Below are positions 48,340 to 60,989 of a DNA stretch of 64,000 bases, in pieces. The position numbers and the translations under genes are program-made. Numbering within the stretch: the first letter of the stretch is position 1; every line of letters begins with the position of its first letter. Origin of the DNA: Acheta domesticus (Eukaryota > Arthropoda > Insecta > Orthoptera > Gryllidae); the NCBI GenBank assembly GCA_031308135.1, contig JAHLJT010008756.1:102979271-103043270 (forward strand), in the 5' to 3' direction. The notes under the pieces were generated by a model. The model was not told the origin of the DNA. It did no database searches and saw only the letters and a list, made by a program, of their open reading frames with translations.

Positions 48340-48690
48340 CGCGGTACTCCACTGCCATTGCTCTCCGTCGCTCGTCAGTTCCTACCAGAGACGCCGCATT
48401 TGCGTCCACGGCACGGCCCGCCTCGTCCCATTGTGGCCGGCGCGCCAGACGTTTCCTCGACGAAGGGCCCTCTCGCCGGGAGCGAACTGCTTCGCCCGAG
48501 TAGGCCGTAAAAGCCGGCGGCAGTCGCGTCCTCGTCTCCCGGCCGCAGGTTGCGCGCGTTGTGGCTCGTCCCCAAGACTCGCGCGTCCGCTCGTCGTTCT
48601 GCGAGGAACGCGCGCTGGAAATGGGCGCGAGAGTAGGTCGTGGCGACGAGCTTATTCGCGGCACTGGACTGTAGGTTCTCATTTCGGGAG
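48340..48690. other. CG-rich island
   Basis: CpG-rich, frames open on both strands, no recognisable product. Confidence 0.5.
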
Positions 48691-49204
48691 ATCTGTTCAG
48701 TTATAAACATACCATTACGGCCTTGTTCTAGTTGCTATTGTCGTGCGATTGCATATGCCCCCTCTGTGGTATCGCGTTTGTTTTAATGTTTCCATTTTTA
48801 CAGTCCATTGAGAAATGAAGCTGCTGGGGGCATCGAACGTTGGCTAATTAGTTTTTAGTTTCGTGTTTTTATCCGTGCGGAAGTTGAGTGCTCGAGAGAG
48901 CCGTTTTATCATCCCAACTTATTGAAACACAAAATACGGGAATCGATAACCTCCAAATGGCATTGCCACGAGCACATTGCCTGCAATTTGACGGACTGAT
49001 CGCTTAATTGTCATTTTATTTTTCCTCTCCCCATTCACCCATTGTTATATGATTCTATTTAATAGAGAATGATAATAGAAAGTTTCTTTTTTTATTTCTT
49101 TTCCCACCACTAAATAGTTAATACGATGAGGATATATCTAGGATGAAGATATTAAATTATATCCAAATGCGATTTTTTTATGAGCTAGGATAAACATTTG
49201 ATCA
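48691..49204. other. AT-rich intron spacer
   Basis: Nothing recognised. Confidence 0.45.
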
Positions 49205-49750
49205 CCGAGGGAGGCAACCGCAATTTCACTAACTTGTAGGCCCGTTGCACTGGCCTCCCTGCGTCTCCGTGTGCCGACCTCCAGCGGTGGCGGGTGTTGG
49301 CCCGTGAACAGCAGGGCCACATAGGCACGCAGCCTTCACAGGAGGAGGAGCAGCTGCTGCCGCTGCCGCTGCCGCGCCGCGTTGGAATATCGGAGCACGC
49401 CGACGGCATACCGGAATAAATTGGCGTTGGACCTCCCCTTTTTTGTGCTGGAACGCGACGGTGCGTTCCGCCGGTGCGTGACATGCGCGTTTTGTGGCCA
49501 CCTCGTCGTCTCCCGCAGCGAGGACGCCACGACCCCGTGGGCCTGCAGGATCGCCCTCCCGCGCCGCCCCACTTCTCCATGCCTCACTCCGACCCGGCTC
49601 AACGCGTGGATTTTTGAATTTTCTCTCCCGTCAGTCAAGCGCTGCATTGTCGCCGCGCCGCATCGGGATTGCGGGTGTGTGTCGGGGTTCGGAAAGTTTT
49701 TGTTTTTGTTTTACTGTGAACCTCGCGGGGTCGCTCGGACGTATTGACTG
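49205..49750. other. CG-rich island with GCTGCC run
   Basis: CpG-rich block. It contains GGAGGAGGAGCAGCTGCTGC and GCTGCCGCTGCCGCTGCC at about 49339-49376, which gives Ala/Ser/Leu runs in the translated frames. Confidence 0.5.
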
Positions 49751-49873
49751 ATTTTGACGGAGCTTCGTTAATTGGTAATTAAATCGTTTTCACGCCTGTC
49801 TGAGCGTCGGTTTTTATCAGACGTGTCATTCGAACTGGTTTTCGAATGTCGTTAACACGCATTTTTAACATTA

Positions 49874-49905
49874 TACAGAGTGTTTTTTTTTTAGAGCGAA
49901 TGGAA
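49874..49905. repeat. Isolated Tc1/mariner-like terminus
   Basis: TA followed by CAGAGTGTTTTTTTTTT, nearly the same as the right end of the 11.2-kb foldback element, but the next bases (AGAGCGAATGG) differ from it. Possibly the end of a related or truncated element. No partner end found. Confidence 0.4.
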
Positions 49906-50144
49906 GAGGCATATACATTTTGAACGTCGTCTCACTGGTGGAACCATCGTGTGTTCCACGTTTATTTTATTACTAGGACACCAGCAAAAAACGATTGATA
50001 TTTGATGAACTAGAAAGAAGTAGCTAACATGAGAGAGTTCGGTTCTGCCTTGATGGACTATGCATGATTTTTCATCGTTCTATCTCAGCTGCCCAGCTGG
50101 TCTGGCTTTCATACTTGCCATCTTCTCTTAAATCTTGTCATCGA

Positions 50145-50430
50145 ATTTCAGGCTTTGTTTACCTGGCGTCGCACCTCGTGCGGACCGAGGGCGACGCCCG
50201 GACGGGTGTGCACGTACGGTGGGGGGAATCTGAATGCGTGATTTGTGCGCACGCGGCCGCCATCGCAATGCTTTGGCGTGGCTGAGATTTATCGCGTGAC
50301 CGCCTGGCGCTGAGTGCCCATGCGTTTGGAAATTGAAGCCTGCCCTTGTCATGCACCATGAGCACAAGTAGACGCTTAATGACCGTCTCAACGACGGCTC
50401 GCAGTTCGTGAGCACCCGTTGACAAGCGTG
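50145..50430. other. CG-rich island
   Basis: CpG-rich block right after an acceptor-like TCGAATTTCAG (AG at 50150-50151). An open stretch FVYLASHLVRTEGDARTG follows, but no recognisable protein and no clear donor choice. Treated as an island, not an exon. Confidence 0.45.
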
Positions 50431-50799
50431 TTCCTGAGGGGTCAAATGCGTATTTCAGTGGAATAGGAAGATTTTATATGGTCCTTAGTACAACTTTTGA
50501 GACAGGTTAGTGTGGTGAAGTTACCCTTTTCATTCGGGGTCGGTTTAATCCATAAACTCGCGCGTGTCTCGTACGTTTGAACAAGTGCATTGTTCGTCCT
50601 TGTCGAAGTTTGTGATAGACTAATCATTTCGTTTCAATTACTACGTGTATTTGTTTAAAAATATTTTGCTCCTAGTGCCGTATTTTGGAAGACAACTGTA
50701 CATATCACGCGTTCTATATTACAGATTTGTTCCTAAATAATACGTGATCACAAAGGTAGAGGATTGATGTGCACCGACCTAAATATTGAGGAATGGAGA
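50431..50799. other. AT-rich intron spacer
   Basis: Nothing recognised. Confidence 0.45.
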
Positions 50800-51260
50800 T
50801 AATCAGCGGCCAGTTTCGGTTGCAGGAGGAACGCTGCACTCTCAGCCCTGCAGGGGCACCAAACCCTGCATTCGCGTTGGCCACTTCCCGGGCTTTGTTT
50901 CGGGAACAAAGCCGCCCCCGTACCGCTCTTGCTCTCCCCCGCTCCCCTCCGCTTGATTCGTCTGCGCGGCAATCGTAAAACACGCGAGGGCCGGATTGGG
51001 CTTTGTACTAGGGGTTCATAAACCGCTGTTTGTAGTAGGGTAGTAGCGTGTTCTTATATTACTATACACGAACCACCAGAACGAGGTTAATGCCATTTGA
51101 TGGTTGCATATCCCGGTCTCATCCTCGCCTCTGATTTACGGCTCGTGCAGTGCTAAAAAGGGGATGAACGGCGGAGGTGCGGGCGGGTCTGCTGGGAGGC
51201 TGGAAGCGAAACTGCGGCTGGCGTACCGCGGGGTGCTGCCATTGTCCACCTCGAATAGAC
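50800..51260. other. Two adjacent CG-rich patches
   Basis: 50800-50980 and 51110-51250 are CG-rich. The first contains the near-palindrome CCGGGCTTTGTTTCGGGAACAAAGCC (two pairable CTTTGTT/AACAAAG arms around 50892-50913). Confidence 0.45.
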
Positions 51261-51909
51261 ATTAAACATGCAGTTTAACGTATTGACCTCCGAATGTTGG
51301 ATGGTTCATTAACTGTTTACTGGCGATTAGCTTCCTCTGCTACTAATGTCGATACAGAGCAAATTGCCGCATGGACTCGCAGATTAAAAGGTTTCCGATG
51401 ATGGACGGTGCCTCGGCGCTGGAATTTTCCCGGCTTGTTCGAGGACAGTCTGCTGGCGACGGTTCCATAGTGATGCGAAATCGCCCTGCCAAACGATAAT
51501 GTTAGTGTCATCAGTTCACTTTCCCGCTTGTGTAACAGAGTTCTCGAAGGATTGAGTTCACTGCTCTGACACTAAAGGATAATGCAATGGGCCACGGGAA
51601 TTGCTGAAATGTCATGCTGTCCATGCGATTGCTTTTCTGTCACCAGAGTTGATAAATACGGTTTTCAATGGGGGTTCAATACTCCACAATTTTCACATTC
51701 TGCCCAAAGCAGTTAGGCGTGGCATGTATATTTGTACTACACTGCAAATTGGATCCCAAAGAACCCTTGTAATGATAGGTTCACTCGAAAGGACACGAAT
51801 TCGGGAGTGTTACGAGCCAATTCTTCAAATCATTACGCAATCTTGTCAGTGAATTATCACATACAAATGTTTTTGTATATTATATTCAAACAAGTGTCGA
51901 TACCGCACA
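51261..51909. other. Intron spacer
   Basis: Nothing recognised. Confidence 0.45.
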
Positions 51910-52350
51910 ATGATTGCAGCGTGGGGGCAAGGCCAACCAACGCGTGAGCATCGCATGGAGCGCCGATCGTGCGGACGCTGAAGAGTGGCAGGCGATTGAG
52001 AGTGCGTCACGCTCGGAGCATGAGCTGCGACCGCGAGCCGCAGCGCAGCGTGTATATAGAGCGAGGGCGACCACGGTGACTGCGGTGAGCGGGGGCGATG
52101 AGAATGGCGGCGCGAGGTGCCGAGGGCGGGGAGGGAGCGGGGGCGAGGCTGTCGATTTCCCGAGAGCATCCACGCGTGAAACAGCTTCCGAGAGGTGGAC
52201 GGGCTGATGCGACTGCGGGCATTGGCTTCGGGCGATGAGTTTGTGCCCTCCATCGCGTCGGGATCTTCCCCTCTCGCACATCTTCCCCCCACCCCCACCC
52301 ACTTGTCCACATTTTCTCCCCGTCCCATCCCATTGTATGTATGCCCCCAT
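51910..52350. other. CG-rich island
   Basis: CpG-rich with frames up to 160 codons on the minus strand overlapping + frames. It includes GTGTATATAGAGC near 52050, a possible TATA-like element. No recognisable protein. Confidence 0.45.
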
Positions 52351-53099
52351 CCATTCCTTGTATGCGAATTTTCTTTTTACTGTCCAGTTTGGAACGTGTG
52401 TAGGTGATTAATGATTTTCCGTACTAAGGGCCGTCTTGCTCTTTGGATAACAACCACATTTTGAATTATTGTGGCAAATGAGAATCAGAACATGTGCTGT
52501 ACGTCGAAGTACTGTCTTCCCACACAAAACGTCCAGACCAGTTTCAAGATAAGAACGTATTAAAACATTAAATGTAAACATAACTTATTCAGAATTTTAC
52601 AACGCGAACTGCACGACTGGCGATGAATAACCTCTCTCAACGTCTCCTCTCCTATTCTTCTGGCAGAACAATGCATATTACCGAGGCTCATAAAATGGCA
52701 TGCGTCGAAGTTATTCTTTCTGATTGAAGCGGGTCCATTTTAGGGCTGGATATTTACATAACGAACACGCTAATGTCAATTTTTTTATATTCTTGGTTAT
52801 CTTGTTTAAGAAAATGTTCATTTTTTCGATAGCTCGATTTGAGAGGTATTACTTCGTGTGTTTTAAACGTTATTTAGAGACCTGTTGCAGTGCATAGTCT
52901 TTCAAAGTTTTAGTGCATACTCAGTCCATTGGGAGAAAGTGATATTGCCAAACGTGCTCATCTCTAGTGAGGTTCGGAATATTTCTAATTGGTATTAATT
53001 GGAATATTTTCTGCATTTGCTTACACAGATCCAGCTTTCGACATTGTGATGTTATCGATTTGGGCTCTGGCATCGCAAATTGTGATCTGATTTTCGTCC
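52351..53099. other. AT-rich intron spacer
   Basis: Nothing recognised. Confidence 0.45.
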
Positions 53100-53640
53100 T
53101 GTCATGTACCGCGTCGGACGAGGAGGAGGAGTAGTAGTACAAGTTCTCAGCAACTGTCGAGTCTGTCTCGCCATGAGGCGACTTCCCAATTTTTTCTGCT
53201 CTCAGAGGAGGGGGACAGAAAAAAGATTTGTTAAGCCGTTACAGCTCCAGCGGCTAGCAGCATCTAATGATAAATCGGTCGAGGCGTTCTCGCCAGAATT
53301 TTAGTTATGGACCTACGTGACGGGATCATTTGTATTTGCTTATGACGTAATTTCGCAATTACCTTTCCGCTGCCGCCACTATTGGACTCTTCCACCTTTA
53401 CCGTGCTCGCCACTGGCGCTAGAGCAGATGCGGACGGCGATGGCAGCCTAATTCCACCCTCGCGTGCACAGCGACTCCGCCACTCCACGGCTGCCTCGCA
53501 TTTCCGAAGGCAATCCCTACAGGTGTCGGATTCCCATTGCAATATTTATGAGGCGTCATTGCGTCGGACGTCTGCACACCCTGTCGATAAGATAAACGAT
53601 CTGGCGGGGACAGAAATTTACCCGCCGCATTTCTAGCAGT
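53100..53640. other. CG-rich island (patchy)
   Basis: CG-rich patches at 53100-53300 and 53350-53640 with a GAGGAGGAG run. No product recognised. Confidence 0.4.
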
Positions 53641-53889
53641 TCTTGTTACCCGAACTGGAAGATAAATGTTAGTTTTTTTTCGCACAATATAAATCAGGAA
53701 CTTTGCTTCGTTATTACATTAGGAAATCGTGCACATTCTGATGACGATGGGAGTTTGCGATAATTGGCAGAAAACTATTGTGTTTAAGGACTATTATTGG
53801 AATAACTGCAGGGAAGAAACGTCATTTGCATCCCCGTATCTGTAATTGGCTCATTTCAAGACCTTATCGGTTGTTCCATCGCTTGTAAT

Positions 53890-54270
53890 TCCGTTATCAA
53901 CGTTCTGGGAGCCTCGTTACCGCGGCGTAGTTGTGGGTGGGCGACCTACAAAGGAACCGCGGCGACCGGTGCCGTGCAATCGATCTGCCCGCCTTTCGTT
54001 CGCTGGAACTCAGAGGCCCCTAGCACTCGAAGGCACCTGCTGCGCGCCGCGCTGCCACCTGAGCCTCCGTGCGGCTGTGGGTGTGTGACGGGGGCTGGAG
54101 GCCACCGCACGGCACCGAGCCTCTTTGCGTTGCGTTGCGTTGTGTAATGAAAGCCAGCCAGAGCGGTCTGAGAGAAATGCGAACGGGTAGCCCTGGAATG
54201 GAGCTAATGCTCTAACACGCAGTTGGCTGTTGGCCACCTTTCGCTCTCCGTATGCGCTCCCGTTTCCAGG
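53890..54270. other. CG-rich island
   Basis: CpG-rich block ending with GCGTTGCGTTGCGTTGTG, a short 5-bp tandem repeat (about 54125-54142). Confidence 0.5.
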
Positions 54271-54530
54271 GCATCTAGCGAAGGGAGTATGTGCGCTAGT
54301 TCGGAGTTTCTGTAGTTTGTGTAATTTGTAATCTTCAGTTTCAGGAGGAAATAGACTGGTTTAAGTGAAGACGTAACTCCGATTGGCTAAATTTTAATGT
54401 TTCACTAACGGAATTTTTATATTTGGTTAAAATTAATTACTGGTCTGTTTGGTCTTATATTGTTAAATATCCCGTTTTGAGTGTTCGAAGCTAAGTTTTA
54501 CTCGCGGTCCTTAATCCATTCTAAGTGCTA

Positions 54531-54532
54531 AG

Positions 54533-54563
<31 letters not shown>

Positions 54564-54581
54564 GTGTGTTTTTTTTTTTTT
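54531..54581. repeat. (TTG)n-(TG)n-T run
   Basis: About ten TTG units, then TGTGTGTG, then T12. Simple repeat. Confidence 0.9.
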
Positions 54582-54679
54582 CGATTTAAATTGGTATTTC
54601 TTTGTGATGAACGAAACAATTTCTTCCCTTTCCGGGATACTACGCAATTTCAATTGTTTCTATAGTCTCCGATTCATCT

Positions 54680-55010
54680 CCCTACCTACATCACTGAATA
54701 AACACCACCGCGGCTCGCCCTCCCTCATCCCCACGGTCTCTTTGTGCTTACCTCTCCACCCTCACTTCGCGCCTCGTCGCTCTGTGTCTACTACTGCCCG
54801 ACCTCCGCTGCAGATTGTAATCCCGCCTTCCGGCCCCAGTGTAATTGGAAGTTGGTGCTGCGAGCGGGTAGAGCAATTCAATTGATCCGCTTGCGCGGCG
54901 ACGCGGCCCGCGTGTGCGGCCCAACGCGGCCTAGCGGGGAACGCGGCTCGTGGCGAGAGCTGTTCACCTCTATGCGTCTTGTCTAGGGTGTGGCGTTGGT
55001 CTACGCAATC
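54680..55010. other. CG-rich island
   Basis: CpG-rich, with GTGTAATTGGAAG and CAATTCAATTGATC inside (AT cores in a CG-rich block). No product recognised. Confidence 0.45.
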
Positions 55011-55168
55011 GCGCACACAAGAACTGAACGCCGTTGAGGAACGGTATTTGTGCTTGAATGTTATTTTACGAAATGCAACAATTTGTTTTTCGTAACATGA
55101 AGTTAAAGCCGATCCAAAACTAGAATAATTTCTTTTCCAGTTTTTGGTTTAATGTTTTATTATAAAAC

Positions 55169-55171
<3 letters not shown>

Positions 55172-55217
<46 letters not shown>
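55172..55217. repeat. (GA)23 microsatellite
   Basis: Uninterrupted GA dinucleotides in AT-rich sequence. Confidence 0.95.
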
Positions 55218-55219
<2 letters not shown>

Positions 55220-55559
55220 TTTCATTGAAATTAATTTATTAATTGTTGTGTACTTCTTCCGTTTTCCTCTCAATTTTTGGATGAATACGTTAGTAGTGTA
55301 CGGCGTTGGCATTTAGGCGGATAATCGCATCTAAGCGAACACGAATGAGTAATCCCATTTTTTAATGACTAAATCCTCTTTAAGGTATGAAGTAAATAAC
55401 TAATGCGTTCAGACTTGCCCAGCTCTTCCACACACTCATTTTCTGTGTACTGTATCAGATGTCTATGAACCATCAGCGATCACACAGTTTTCAAATGTAT
55501 CTGAGTGTATTTTCATTATTCCCTACTTCATCTTTTCATCTGTTCTTTTCCACTGTTTA

Positions 55560-55752
55560 TCTCTCCTTTGCTTCTTCCTCACTTCGCCTCCGTAACCGCC
55601 TACCGCTCGCGCTTACGGCCTTTCAATTAACGAGACCTAAGCGGTTGAGCGGGCCCGTGCAGCGGCTAATGGGGCACTGCGGCACTCGCTCGTTTCCGCT
55701 ATTATCGGGAACAAAGGGGCTTGTCGCCGCCGCCCCCGCCGCCGCTGCCGGT

Positions 55753-55789
<37 letters not shown>

Positions 55790-55900
55790 GTGAAGGCGGC
55801 ACCGAAACGAGTAACGTAGGGAGAGTAGAAACTACCAAAGTTCCCTCCAGGGTAGATTTCCCCGAAAATAGGACCGTTCGGATCGCCCGTACATTTATTT
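55560..55900. other. CG-rich island with (AGC)12
   Basis: CpG-rich block beginning with TTTCAATTAACGAG and holding 12 AGC repeats at 55753-55788. A + frame (55459-55977) reads the repeat as serine and a minus frame reads it as leucine. Neither looks like a gene. Confidence 0.5.
55753..55788. repeat. (AGC)12 trinucleotide repeat
   Basis: Twelve uninterrupted units within a CG-rich island. Confidence 0.95.
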
Positions 55901-57226
55901 CAGTTCCTGCCCCTTGTTTCCCTTCAGTTGTATGCAGTATCAGATGTATGTGTATTGGGATCCTATCCCGTGCGTAATGTGACGATAGCGCAGTTGAATT
56001 AGAAAGGAACTAGTTATTCGACCTAGACGTTCGTGGACATGGCGGACCTTGCGTGGACATGGCGGACCGAACGGTTGTGTTAGATCTTATCTAGTGTGCC
56101 ATACACGTGACCGTACCGCGTTTGTAAACATTGCAAGGAACGTGGAACCGAGGAAAAAGCGTCAGCGAGGAATAAGAAACATTAATGTGATTTATTTCCT
56201 ATTTTGCTGCCCCGGATCCCTTTTTTCCGACAGTTCAAATGTGTCTGCTTGCTTTCTGCATTTTGCATCTGTTTTCGGGCAAATGAGACTGGAGGGAGGA
56301 AGGAACGGGAAAAATAGCGCTGGCTGTCGTCTCCTAGAATACAGAGTGAAGTAAAGCAGATTTTGATGAGAATTATTCTAGCACTTATTGTACGTGGTTT
56401 ACTGAGTTACTATTAACTCGTGCCTGCAGGAAAGTATCGTAACTCCGAAGCGTGGTCCTCACGTCCGTTGTCTAGTGATGTACGCATGCACGTGGACACA
56501 GCGAATACATCACGAAGTAGCTCTACAGTGCTCGGACGGTGCTGCTTGCCAGAGCGGAAGGGGGACAGTCCTTCCGGCAAGGCGCGTAACAACATCGGCA
56601 CGGCGCCTCCCTTGACATTGACGTTTTATATGCTTCCTGGGTCACATTGGACACTGGACTCATTGAGTTTCCTGTACAAATGACGAGGGCATGGCGCCAA
56701 CCCTACGTAATTATACTAGGAAAACCACTAAATATCGTCATTGCGCAAGGAAAATGACACAATTAAAAAATTGTCATTTTTTTTTAGTCTTTTGAAAACA
56801 TTGTACTCTTACTGGAATAAATATCGTAAAGTTAATTCACCAGACCACCAGTAAATGAGGAAAATGGTTTTGTCTTCGGCCCCGAAGGGAACGACACGGC
56901 GCAAAGTAAAATTGTTCTCCAGCAAAATGACAAATATTGAGATGGCTTTTCTTGTGCACCTTATGCAAGTTTCTCTTATATTTAACCCTACAAATGAGTG
57001 AATTGTGAGAAAGTGAAAGTTTGGTATTACAAATGTGGTCATGTTTTGGTTGTAAGAAATGAGTCGAAATAAATTGATATAATTTGTCATCAGTTCGATA
57101 GTAAACGTCGCTCCACATTTTGTAAGATACTTTGCAAGACACGATTTCAGAGGTAAATTTTGACCAATTAAATTTTATCAGTATCGTGATAAATTAATGC
57201 TTCTGCATAAACTAAATTTCCTGGAT
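55901..57226. other. Intron spacer
   Basis: Contains a 20-bp tandem duplication (CGTGGACATGGCGGACC at 56032 and 56052). Otherwise nothing recognised. Confidence 0.5.
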
Positions 57227-57607
57227 TTAAAACTTATTCGCTAAGAATCTAACTTCCGCGTTTTGCTTGTAAATTTCCTCAATTTCGTAGATGGTGTCAA
57301 GAACGCGCCACACTTCATGTAAATGTTCTCGGCCAATAAAATCGCCGCTCTCGAAAACCCCCCAAGACATGTTGGCGAGTTTGCTGTCAGAGAAACTTTG
57401 TGGGCCACCGGAGGGAGCGCTGCGACGCTTCTCGGGCCCAGGCCGCGCTGCGGTTGCTGGAACACCGATTAGTGCGCGCTGATGTGGGTCAAGTGCGGCG
57501 CTAAAAGCGACAGCGGCCGCGCGTGGCCGCGTCCGGAGTATGCGCCGGCCACGGCGCCGCCAGACATCCCGGGGCGGGGACGTTTGCGATGTCGGCGGTG
57601 CATCCAT
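57227..57607 (-). CDS. Unassigned 126-codon open frame (doubtful)
   Basis: ATG to stop on the minus strand. The N-terminal two thirds lies in a CG-rich island and is Arg/Ala/Pro-rich, as expected by chance. The last 47 residues, beginning with an internal Met (MSWGVFESGDFIGREHLHEV), come from ordinary-composition DNA and have a protein-like mix of acidic, aromatic and aliphatic residues. I do not recognise a family, signal peptide or membrane segment. It would be antisense to the host gene intron. Could be chance, a TE scrap or an exon of a nested gene. Confidence 0.15.
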   Translation of the reverse strand: MDAPPTSQTSPPRDVWRRRGRRILRTRPRAAAVAFSAALDPHQRALIGVPATAARPGPEKRRSAPSGGPQSFSDSKLANMSWGVFESGDFIGREHLHEVWRVLDTIYEIEEIYKQNAEVRFLANKF

Positions 57608-57640
57608 CGGCCCGGCGCCAAGGTGCCGAAATCGCTCTTT
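57370..57640. other. CG-rich island
   Basis: CpG-rich block with GCGGCCGCGCGTGGCCGCG at about 57512-57530. No product recognised beyond the doubtful minus frame. Confidence 0.45.
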
Positions 57641-58899
57641 GCATGTTCGTGCTTGCGATTTTCTTGACGGATTTAAGAGAAGCTAAACGTTGCGTCGTAA
57701 ATAAGACGTAGTAGTAAACGTCGTGAACAGAGTGCGAAACTGGGACGGATGTGTTCGTGAGTGCTCTCTGGTGGTCACCTCACCCCACTCGGTAACAGAA
57801 GCAGTTGTAAATCTTACAGACGATAGAACTCCTCTATTAGTGCAGTCTTTTTGCACTGTTCTAGGTCCTTTTCTTGTGCACTGACAGAATATTAACTACC
57901 CAGCTGTCTGCTTCTTTGGCACCATTGTCAGTCTTCAGTGGGGGTTGGTTCAACTAGTGAATAGAACTTGAATGCGCTATCAGAAACAAGTATTCTGTAG
58001 ATTTACAAACTAGTCGGTTGACTCAATTACATTTCTGGTACTTGGAGGGACGCAACTTCACATCCCGGGGAATATAGAAATATTTTATTGACCTGAAGCC
58101 AACGAGTGGACGGGATAAGCAATCTTTCGCTTTCGAAAAGTTATGAAAAGTAGTTTACGTGTAATGTTACACAGAAAATATTTCAAATAACACCATTCGT
58201 TGTGCGAGATAATGTATGGAATAAATGCTAGTGTTTAACTGCGCGTCGCGTCACATAAGCTTCAGTTTTCGTGATCCCCCCGGGGTTATTCGGCCAATGT
58301 ATTATTACTGTGGAACAATATGTTGCCTTGTGTGGTATCCTAACAAATACATTTAGTGACATGGTATTAAATTGCAGGATATTCGATGCGAGGAAACACG
58401 TTGGGCTGTGTTGGTGCAGAGGCCTCTCTATTCAGACGCCTAAACAAACGCCATAGTTCGATCACAACTTTTAAACAAAGGACTCATTCGCAATAGTTCT
58501 CACTATTGACTTACTCTGAATGGTTTTCATGATATTAAAAGTAATTTTGTGAGATATTTAAGAAAACCGGCAGTATTTAGTATTGACTTAAGTTACATCA
58601 TTTGGGACTTTGTTTTGTGGGCTATTCCTGGTGTCGGAAGAAACTATCCCATTCTTTTAAATTCACTTGGGATAATGAAATTCTGATTTGGAATAACTGT
58701 AACTTCATTAACCCTAACTTCATTTCTGTGACAAGTTTCTATATCCAGAGTATATCTGGGTCCCTTCGAGCCATTTTTAATACTACTACTCTATATTTAC
58801 GGAATTTCTTAATGCAGGTTAAATGTATTCCAATTGGTATGTAAAATATAGGTAACGTATAAACAAGCAATAGGGCTATATTTGATAAGGATAGCATTT
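57641..58899. other. AT-rich intron spacer
   Basis: Nothing recognised. Confidence 0.45.
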
Positions 58900-59140
58900 T
58901 AGATCATCGGGGGCGGCGGGCTGTGCGATTCGCCACGCTGCGCGCATGCCGACGCGGCTCGAGAGCGCTGCACTTCGGCGCGGATTGGGCCGCTTTAATT
59001 AACGGCGGATTGGGCGCTAATTGCCTGGAAGCCTCGCGAGAGCGCGCTCGGTCCGGCCGCGCTCAGGTAAAAAGGCGGCTGCTCCTCGCGGGTTCTTCCA
59101 GCTCGGAGGGCGTACGAGAGATGCAGTCGGAGGGGGGGGG
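58900..59140. other. CG-rich island with TTTAATTAAC core
   Basis: CpG-rich. GGGCCGCTTTAATTAACGGC and GGGCGCTAATTGCC lie close together, so homeodomain-type AT cores are embedded in CG-rich DNA. Followed by G9 at about 59132-59140. Confidence 0.5.
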
Positions 59141-59629
59141 GAAGCGACGGATAATTAGTGTAGTTCGTGCCTTTAGTGTTGAATATTTTGTCGTCTTTCC
59201 ACTACTTCTGTATTTTTCCGTTTCGATGGACCCCAGTATTATTTTCAGGGCAAGGAACATTGGATTAGTTTCCGATGCCTTGATGATTGAGGAAATGTTA
59301 CATTAAAACGCGAAATTAACATTTGTACAATTATTGTACCAAACGCATTTTTATGAGATTATTCTGAGTATCGTATATGGTAACAAAACATCGTTACACT
59401 TTTTTTGATAAGCATTCCATTGACTACGAAAGTGAAAACGGGAATGTGTTAACAATAATTTATTTTACAGAGTAGGAACACCTTGCCAGAGGAATATACT
59501 TTTACTTTTCTCAGCGCAGGTTTTAAATACTAAAATTTTGGGAATATTAAAACGCATGACGCAGATGGTAACATTCAGGTGCAACACGAATGTTGTGAAT
59601 AGTGCCCGATGATATGTTCCGAGTGCATT
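59141..59629. other. AT-rich intron spacer
   Basis: Nothing recognised. Confidence 0.45.
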
Positions 59630-60260
59630 TGCAGTCGGTCTCGTTGAGGAACAGTGAGGCGATCGCGACGTCCGCCGCCCCGCTCGCGTTATTGCGGCAA
59701 CACGTGACCAGAATGTTTGCCCCGCGCATCGATCGCGTGGGAGACCGCGGCCCGCGCGCGGCAAATTGCTCGTGCTGCCCACGCCGCCCACGCCGCCGCG
59801 CCGGCCGGGAACTTCCAAACGCTCTCGAGCGGCCACGACCGCAGCGCCACATTCATAGCGTTTCGGACGGCCTTGCCGCTTCTCATTAAAAGCGTCCCCC
59901 GCCTCTCCGCTCTCGTCTTCCTCCACTCGGTGCCTGCGCCCTACGTTATTGCCGGTCCTTTCAGTACATCCCCTTGCCAGTCCTATCTTCTTTATCTTTT
60001 CATACTTTGTCCTTCATTTTCTCCCATTCTTGCTGCTCAGCTCGTTTCCATTCTGAACTCTTTTCTCGTTCGTTTTTTTCCCTCCTGGTTTTCGTGGAGG
60101 CTGTTCCATTTTCGCTGGCATCGCGGTCTCTTTCGTTTTCATCTTCTCTGTGCAGTCGCTCCCCTCCACCCATTCGCCTCTGCGCTTCAGCTGGCTGCCG
60201 GCCCATTTGTCCGCGTCCCATTTGAATGCAGTCGTCGCATTTTAGGACCTGCCTCGTAGC
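59630..60260. other. CG-rich island with pyrimidine-rich tail
   Basis: CpG-dense to about 59960, containing CACGTG, ATCGATCG and CCCACGCCGCCCACGCCGCC. A C/T-rich tail follows to 60260. Frames up to 180 codons (+) are compositional. Confidence 0.5.
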
Positions 60261-60989
60261 AGCGCTCCTCTCGGCAATAGCATTCGAAACGTTGGATTCT
60301 TGGTCTCGAATCTGGTTTTTATTTGACAGTTACCGTTCTGCTACGCACAGATTTGTGCAGCTCTAATCTTCTCATTAAATTCAGTGGTACTATTATTTTC
60401 ACCCAAAACACCTAAAGAGTGATTTAATTTGTCTAGTATAATTAAACATGGAGAGAATTGGTAAATGTGCAGCTCATATTTTCCCTTAAACCTGGTCTGA
60501 CAATTTGTGTATTCAGAAACTCAGGAGAGTGTGTTTACGGAGCCATTTGTTGATGGTTCTCCTTTTGTCATCTTGCTATTATCATCATCTTGCTATTATC
60601 CCATAAATTCGAGAGCAAATATTTCAGGCGGTGGTTTCCTCCCCATGATATCTTTAACATTTTTTTCTCATTTTATGTCTAGTACTTCAGCAACTCTGTT
60701 ATTCTGTCTTGCTGAGTTTTCTCTGTACAGCCTCTTGCTACTCTTGAAATGTTATTGCCAGTATTTTGGGCAGAAATAATGTTGTCTTATGTAGTTATAA
60801 TTATAGTAATAATTATTGTATTATAATTTATTATTGGATCCTCATTTTCATTTGAACATTTGAGCGTTCTCCATCTGGGCCGTCTTGTTTGAGGTCGTCC
60901 ATAAACTTCCCGGGAGTGTTTTAGATCATTATCTAGTTCTCTACGTGAATACAGCATATCTGACCCCATTTCCATACAACTTTTAAACG
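60261..60989. other. AT-rich intron spacer
   Basis: Contains a short tandem duplication of CATCTTGCTATTATC (about 60568 and 60586). Nothing else. Confidence 0.45.

Noticed and set aside
50152..50205. Possible exon after TCGAATTTCAG
   Set aside because: Acceptor is plausible, but the peptide is unrecognised, the donor is ambiguous and it sits in a CG-rich island.
59717..60259. 180-codon open frame
   Set aside because: CG-rich island plus C/T-rich tail; overlapped by frames on both strands; no domain.
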